From NCBI GenBank assembly GCA_026874595.1, contig CM049316.1:17257839-17321838 (forward strand): a DNA stretch of 64,000 bases. Reading direction: 5' to 3'. Source of the DNA: Sipunculus nudus. Lineage: Eukaryota; Annelida; Sipuncula; Golfingiida; Sipunculidae. The notes under the pieces were generated by a model, which was not told the DNA's origin, ran no database searches, and worked only from the letters and a program-made list of their open reading frames with translations. A program made the position numbers and the translations under genes. Of this stretch, positions 59,831 through 64,000 are shown piece by piece (positions within the stretch are counted from its first letter, which is position 1; every line of letters starts with the position of its first letter).

Positions 59831-60459
59831 ATTTTGCAATAAATCTGGTAGAGTCCTGAGATATTTGCTCAATGAATAGATCTTTTGTGATGTAAAGGAA
59901 TTACTTTGGGTAATCGGTTTGACCATACTTACATATATTTTTTTATTATTATGTATCCAATACAATGGTTTATCTTTATATTGTACATTCACTTGTAAAT
60001 GATCAGCTTTTTTATTCGTGGGAGGATTAGATCATATGTGCACACTAGCTGACAATCCCGTTATACCGGCATCTTACCGCGGTTGATGGCTGAGATGTGC
60101 TAACTTAGATTGTTTGGTCCTTTTTATTCCAAAATAAAAAAAAAATTATAGATTTTCAGTGGTTTACTGTCCCAATAAAATTTGTAAAAATATATTGTTA
60201 ACATTTATTTTGTGGTGCTGTGCTCATGGAAAGAAATTCATACCGTGAAGACCTGGTTACTGGTGAAGTTTACATTAATTTGCAAACCGGAATGGGTTGT
60301 GGGGGCACTCCGGTTTTTGACGATCTTTGACTGGTTACCATTGTAGGTCGCTTAAGGTTCAGGTTAATGTGAGGAAGACGTAGCTGCCCTATAATTTAAC
60401 TGGAGTAAGAAGACTTGAAAGATGAATTAAATGTACGTTTGGAGGCAAGGAAATTGAGA

Positions 60460-62165
60460 AGAAGCGGACCGATTGAGTGTCCAGGGGATCCATCCCCCTT
60501 TTCAGATGCAACCTTCTTCATCGTATCAGACCAATTTTGAGGCCTGGAGCCCTCGCCCCCGCCCACCCCTTTTTCGAAAATGTGGACCTTGCTTTGGGTT
60601 TTGTCATTTATCCTCCTAGGTTGAACCCCTTCTTTTCGTAAAGCGAGCCAGAGTCATGTGTTTTTCACACTGACTGACCACACACGTGGGTCAGAGCCTT
60701 TGTCAAATGTCAACTCAAACATGCATAAATCCGTCACTTAAAGCAGGGTTATTCATATGCACAATAGTCCCTAAATCGGCTTAATTCTGGGCCTGAAGTG
60801 CCGACAAAGAAAATCTGGTCTTTGTCGAAGGCACTTTGGCTGTTTTCGGTGATAGCCTCCGCTCATATAAGAAAACACGAAAATCATCCAAAATGATGTG
60901 TATACAAAAATCTCTTAATTCTAATATCGGCCATGTCACTCGGGAACAATAAGCCTTTTAAATGAGGTATGGCACAGTATCATACGCAATGCGGTTTCAG
61001 AGAACATTTCGAACAAAGTGGACAAAATTCCTTTTTTAAGTGTTAAATATAATTTGTTATCTTGATTTAGCGTAAAGGACTACGATCAGTTTTGAAGGCG
61101 CAATAGTAAAAAGATGAACATACATTGTCGTATCTGTATATAAACTAACTTCGACTAGGATTGAAGGTTAAACATTGTTCATAATAACCTTTCGGTACTG
61201 GAAAGATACAATGTATTTTTGAAAATTTTAGACTTCGAGCTGTTATTACCTACCCAACATTTTGTAGAGTGTTTCTTTTCACTTTTTGATACTTCTAGGG
61301 ATTCTTTTTTCCTCCCTTATTCTGTAAGCAACAGATTTTAATATAGTACTTTTATATTAAATTTATATATCGGTTTATATGCGGAGGCTGTTGCTCACTA
61401 AAGTGACGTGTACATTTTATCTGTAATACTTACGTACCCTATTCCTTGAGATAATCTTTTTTGATTTCATAATATACACAGGTGGTTGAAAGGTTGTGTT
61501 TTTGTTTTATCTGTTCTTTTATTGTGGTAGATCTCAAGGATTTAATATAGTTGCTGACACTTAACAGATATAGTGTTTTAGAGGCATTTACATTTGTTAG
61601 CTGCTGTAGTACATATTAGTTACAAATACTAAATCGAGTTGTTGATTAGGACTATCGCAATGCTTGGGTACATAGTAATATTTCGTATTAATCAATGTGT
61701 GCGAATCCTTTATAGTAAATTAAATGTTGTGTACCGGGCCGTATCTTTTTATTAAAAATTAACATGCTGGTTCAATATTTAAAATATCCATTATATTCAC
61801 AACTTATATACAATATCCTATGATATAGTACTGATAGAGTATCGGAAGAGCTATCACATGCTAGAGAATTTGAAAGACTTAAACAGTGTTAATGTCTGGC
61901 CGTACAACTGACTAACTAGTGAGCAAATAGTGAGCGGGCATTCAATTGTCCCCTAGCACCCATGTTAACAGTTTGCATCCATGTAACTTCTGAGTGGATC
62001 ACGTAAGACCGTCTCGCTTCATGGGACCAGGAGTCCATCGATAACTAGAAATCTGGCTTTATCATTTAATTAAATATTACATATAGAATAGGTTTTGACC
62101 GGCAAGTAATGACTAAGATGGATAATTTTAAATATTGTGTCCGCAAGATAAGATATAGTTTATTG

Positions 62166-62167
<2 letters not shown>
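60460..62167. other. Non-coding part of duplication copy 2
   Basis: Highly similar to 4826-6550. No conserved open frame or recognisable gene. Confidence 0.7.

Positions 62168-62251
<84 letters not shown>
62168..62251. repeat. (AT)n microsatellite
   Basis: About 84 bp of AT dinucleotides with one GT interruption. Tyr-Ile peptides predicted here are artefacts. Confidence 0.95.
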
Positions 62252-62254
<3 letters not shown>

Positions 62255-62461
62255 CGTCAGATACATTAGTATTATGCTTGACTGGCTTGTTAAAACAAAA
62301 ACATTAACAAGAAATAATAAAGTAAGATTGTGAATTGAAAAAATAAACGTATGACTAAGAATGCTTGGCTAGGATTTTGAGCCGCAAGTGATATATTTAA
62401 TCGCCGAACGGCTGACGCGTATGTGCTAGCCTGAGTTCTTTTGGTATTGCCTGAAAGCGAC

Positions 62462-62656
62462 CTATAACGAACCCCCGATTTCATTTTTAAACAAATAGTA
62501 CGCCGGATGACTATAGTCTTCTATAATGTCGTGGCTTTCTTCAACAATCGTGTTTGAAATATAGAGTCTAACTGTGGGTAAAGGAACCCAAATGATCCTG
62601 TCAGCTTTTCTAACTACCCCGGTCATCCTCGACAGTGATACTTCCACCCCATACAA
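62462..62656 (-). pseudogene. Unrecognised minus-strand ORF fragment, copy 2
   Basis: Counterpart of 6778-7008, with a premature TAG after GGSL and two amino-acid changes. Family unknown. Confidence 0.3.
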
Positions 62657-62831
62657 TGACTGACAACATCAGAACACCCTGAAATAGATAAAACATTAAT
62701 AGAATCGGTTGACTTGGCCCAAAATCTTTTAAGTTTCTTAGAAAGAATAATAGAAAGATCGCCTGTAGAAGCAACTGTTAGATATTCACCAATGGCATAT
62801 ATATAAATATATATATATATTATATATATAT

Positions 62832-64000
62832 CATCCTAAGTAGGTTCCAGAGCCAAAAACAAATAGTTATTAAGCTTTTAGAAAAAAATCTGGTAAGGAC
62901 AAAAGATATATAGAATCCTGGAGACCAATAAGCTTAATAAATGTTGACTGTAAGGTGTTAAGTAAAATTTTAGTTTCAAGATTGCGAAAGGTTTTGCAAA
63001 AATTGGTCCACTCAGATCAGAATGCTTTTGTTCCAGGCCGCTATATCGGAAATTCAGTTCGCTTAATAAGTGATATGATGGAATATTGTGATACAGAACA
63101 GCAAGAAGCAATTCTTTTTGCAGCTGACTTTAAAGCTGCTTTTGACTCAGTAGATCAGGTCTTCATGTTAAGTGTTCTAAAAAAAAAACTAGGCTTTGGC
63201 CCAGTGTACATTAACTGGATAAAAATTTGCATAATTACATGGAAAGCTGTGTTATTAACAATGGTTTTATAACACCATACTTTTTGTTGTCTAGGGGTAC
63301 TAAACAGGGGGACCCAATATCCCCATATTTGTTTATATTATTTTTAGAAGTGTTATCACATCAAGTTCGTATAAATAAAAATATCCAAGGAATCAATGTT
63401 GGTGCATATGAACTAAAAATGACATGTTTTGCAGATGACATAACTTTTTTTTCATCAGGAACACAGCTTCATTTGAACATTTAATTAGCACCATAAATGT
63501 GTTTTCACAATTTTCTTCCCTGCATGTCAATTATAATAAATCTGAGGCAGCCTGGATAGGTGCAAGTAAGTATAGTACACTAGAACCAGTTTCATTTAAA
63601 TGGGTTAACTTAACAAAAGGAGCAATTAAAACTCTTGGCATCTGGCACTCATATGATAAAGATATCAGTAGGAAAATTAATATTGATATTGTGAGAGAAC
63701 AATTGAAAAAAATCTTTACTGTGTGGTCCAGCAGAAATTTAACATTATTTGGAAGGGAAGAAATTTGTAGAACATTAGCTTTATCCAAAGTAATATACGT
63801 ATGCAATATGCATGTACCACCTCAGTCATTCATAGATATTGTTACGTCAATGATGAAACATTTTGTATGGAGAGGAAAAAACCCAAGGTCAGATATTGTT
63901 TACTGATAGGACCATACCATAAAGGTGGTATAAACTTTGTAGACTTAGACAGCAGATTGAAAACTCAAAGAATAATATGGATTAAAAGGTTGATTCTGTG
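62832..64000 (+). pseudogene. Tx1/L1-like LINE ORF2, copy 2 (runs off the window)
   Basis: Same element as at 7228. It shows SRFQSQKQIVIKLLEK (62845), WRPISLINVDCKVLSK, AADFKAAFDSV, GTKQGDPISPYLFIL, LEVLSHQVRINKN (where copy 1 has a stop), CFADDITFF (63425) and NYNKSEAAWIGASKYS. A frameshift occurs near 63220, a stop in one frame after the ADD box, and another shift near 63890. The breaks differ from those in copy 1, so part of the decay came after duplication. The 3' half lies outside the window. Confidence 0.85.

Larger units (their letters stand above)
54434..64000. repeat. Segmental duplication, copy 2
   Basis: This is the direct repeat of 100-8376. It begins with the shared 'ctctcttttataatcgacac' and is still homologous at the last base, where 64000 corresponds to 8376. 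It lacks the TTAA element, retains 42 bp of LINE sequence and holds an extra 2.2 kb (about 58200-60455) with a GNAT exon 2 relic. The flank left of 54434 differs from that of copy 1. Confidence 0.95.

Noticed and set aside
6551-62251. Open frames of alternating Tyr-Ile codons in AT runs
   Set aside because: They are translations of (AT)n microsatellites, not proteins.
1-64000. tRNA, rRNA, prokaryotic operons or an integrated virus
   Set aside because: No cloverleaf, rRNA core, gene-dense arrangement or viral gene set was seen on reading both strands.

Overview
The window looks like genomic DNA from an animal, most likely a lophotrochozoan and probably a bivalve mollusc. It is AT-rich and intron-rich, with no operons or ribosome-binding-site structure. 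It carries many (AT)n runs, several LINE and Penelope-type reverse transcriptase relics, hAT, mariner and TTAA-type DNA transposons, and a tandem-core element with an adjoining ACGG-type microsatellite like the bivalve 'pearl' elements. The taxon call is inference from repeat families and is not certain. Real host coding sequence is sparse. The recurring host family is a YitH/HolE-like double-GNAT N-acetyltransferase with one phase-1 intron.

Layout. Positions 100-8376 and 54434-64000 are two direct copies of one segmental duplication, about 96% identical in the one exon counted. Each copy carries GNAT exon 1, a CR1/jockey-like LINE relic, a long non-coding stretch and a Tx1/L1-like LINE. Copy 1 alone has a 923-bp TTAA-flanked element; copy 2 preserves the empty site. 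Copy 2 alone has a further 2.2 kb containing a degenerate GNAT exon 2. After copy 1 come Penelope-like fragments in inverted orientation (9.7-10.9 kb) and an intact GNAT exon 2 (11585-12300). That exon fits exon 1 at 1046-1226 in both phase and splice sites. A minus-strand exon relic of a PHD/DUF6589-like gene lies at 14.3-16.8 kb. Minus-strand GNAT pseudogenes lie at 22.6-24.4, 40.5-41.1 and 44.1-46.0 kb.

The middle is dominated by one 14,048-bp unit (25374-39421). It has hAT-type ends (CAGACATGGG inverted termini, GTATTC-rich subterminal arrays) and a perfect 8-bp target duplication, ACCTGTAC. Nested inside it are a pearl-like tandem-core element, a smaller hAT-like unit, hairpins, a possible solo LTR, a fold-back element with 158-bp inverted arms and a 48-bp perfect palindrome, a satellite of about 145-bp monomers each carrying a triple AGGTCA-like motif, and a 183-bp hAT MITE. 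I recognise no transposase in it. A separate hAT element with a broken transposase sits at 46302-50571, and a mariner fragment at 39.9-40.2 kb.

How it fits together. The GNAT loci (one plausible intact gene, one extra exon 1, at least four broken copies) share the same exon boundary and fit birth-and-death evolution in a repeat-rich cluster, helped by segmental duplication. Most of the remaining DNA is mobile-element debris. No tRNA, rRNA, CRISPR or viral genome was seen.
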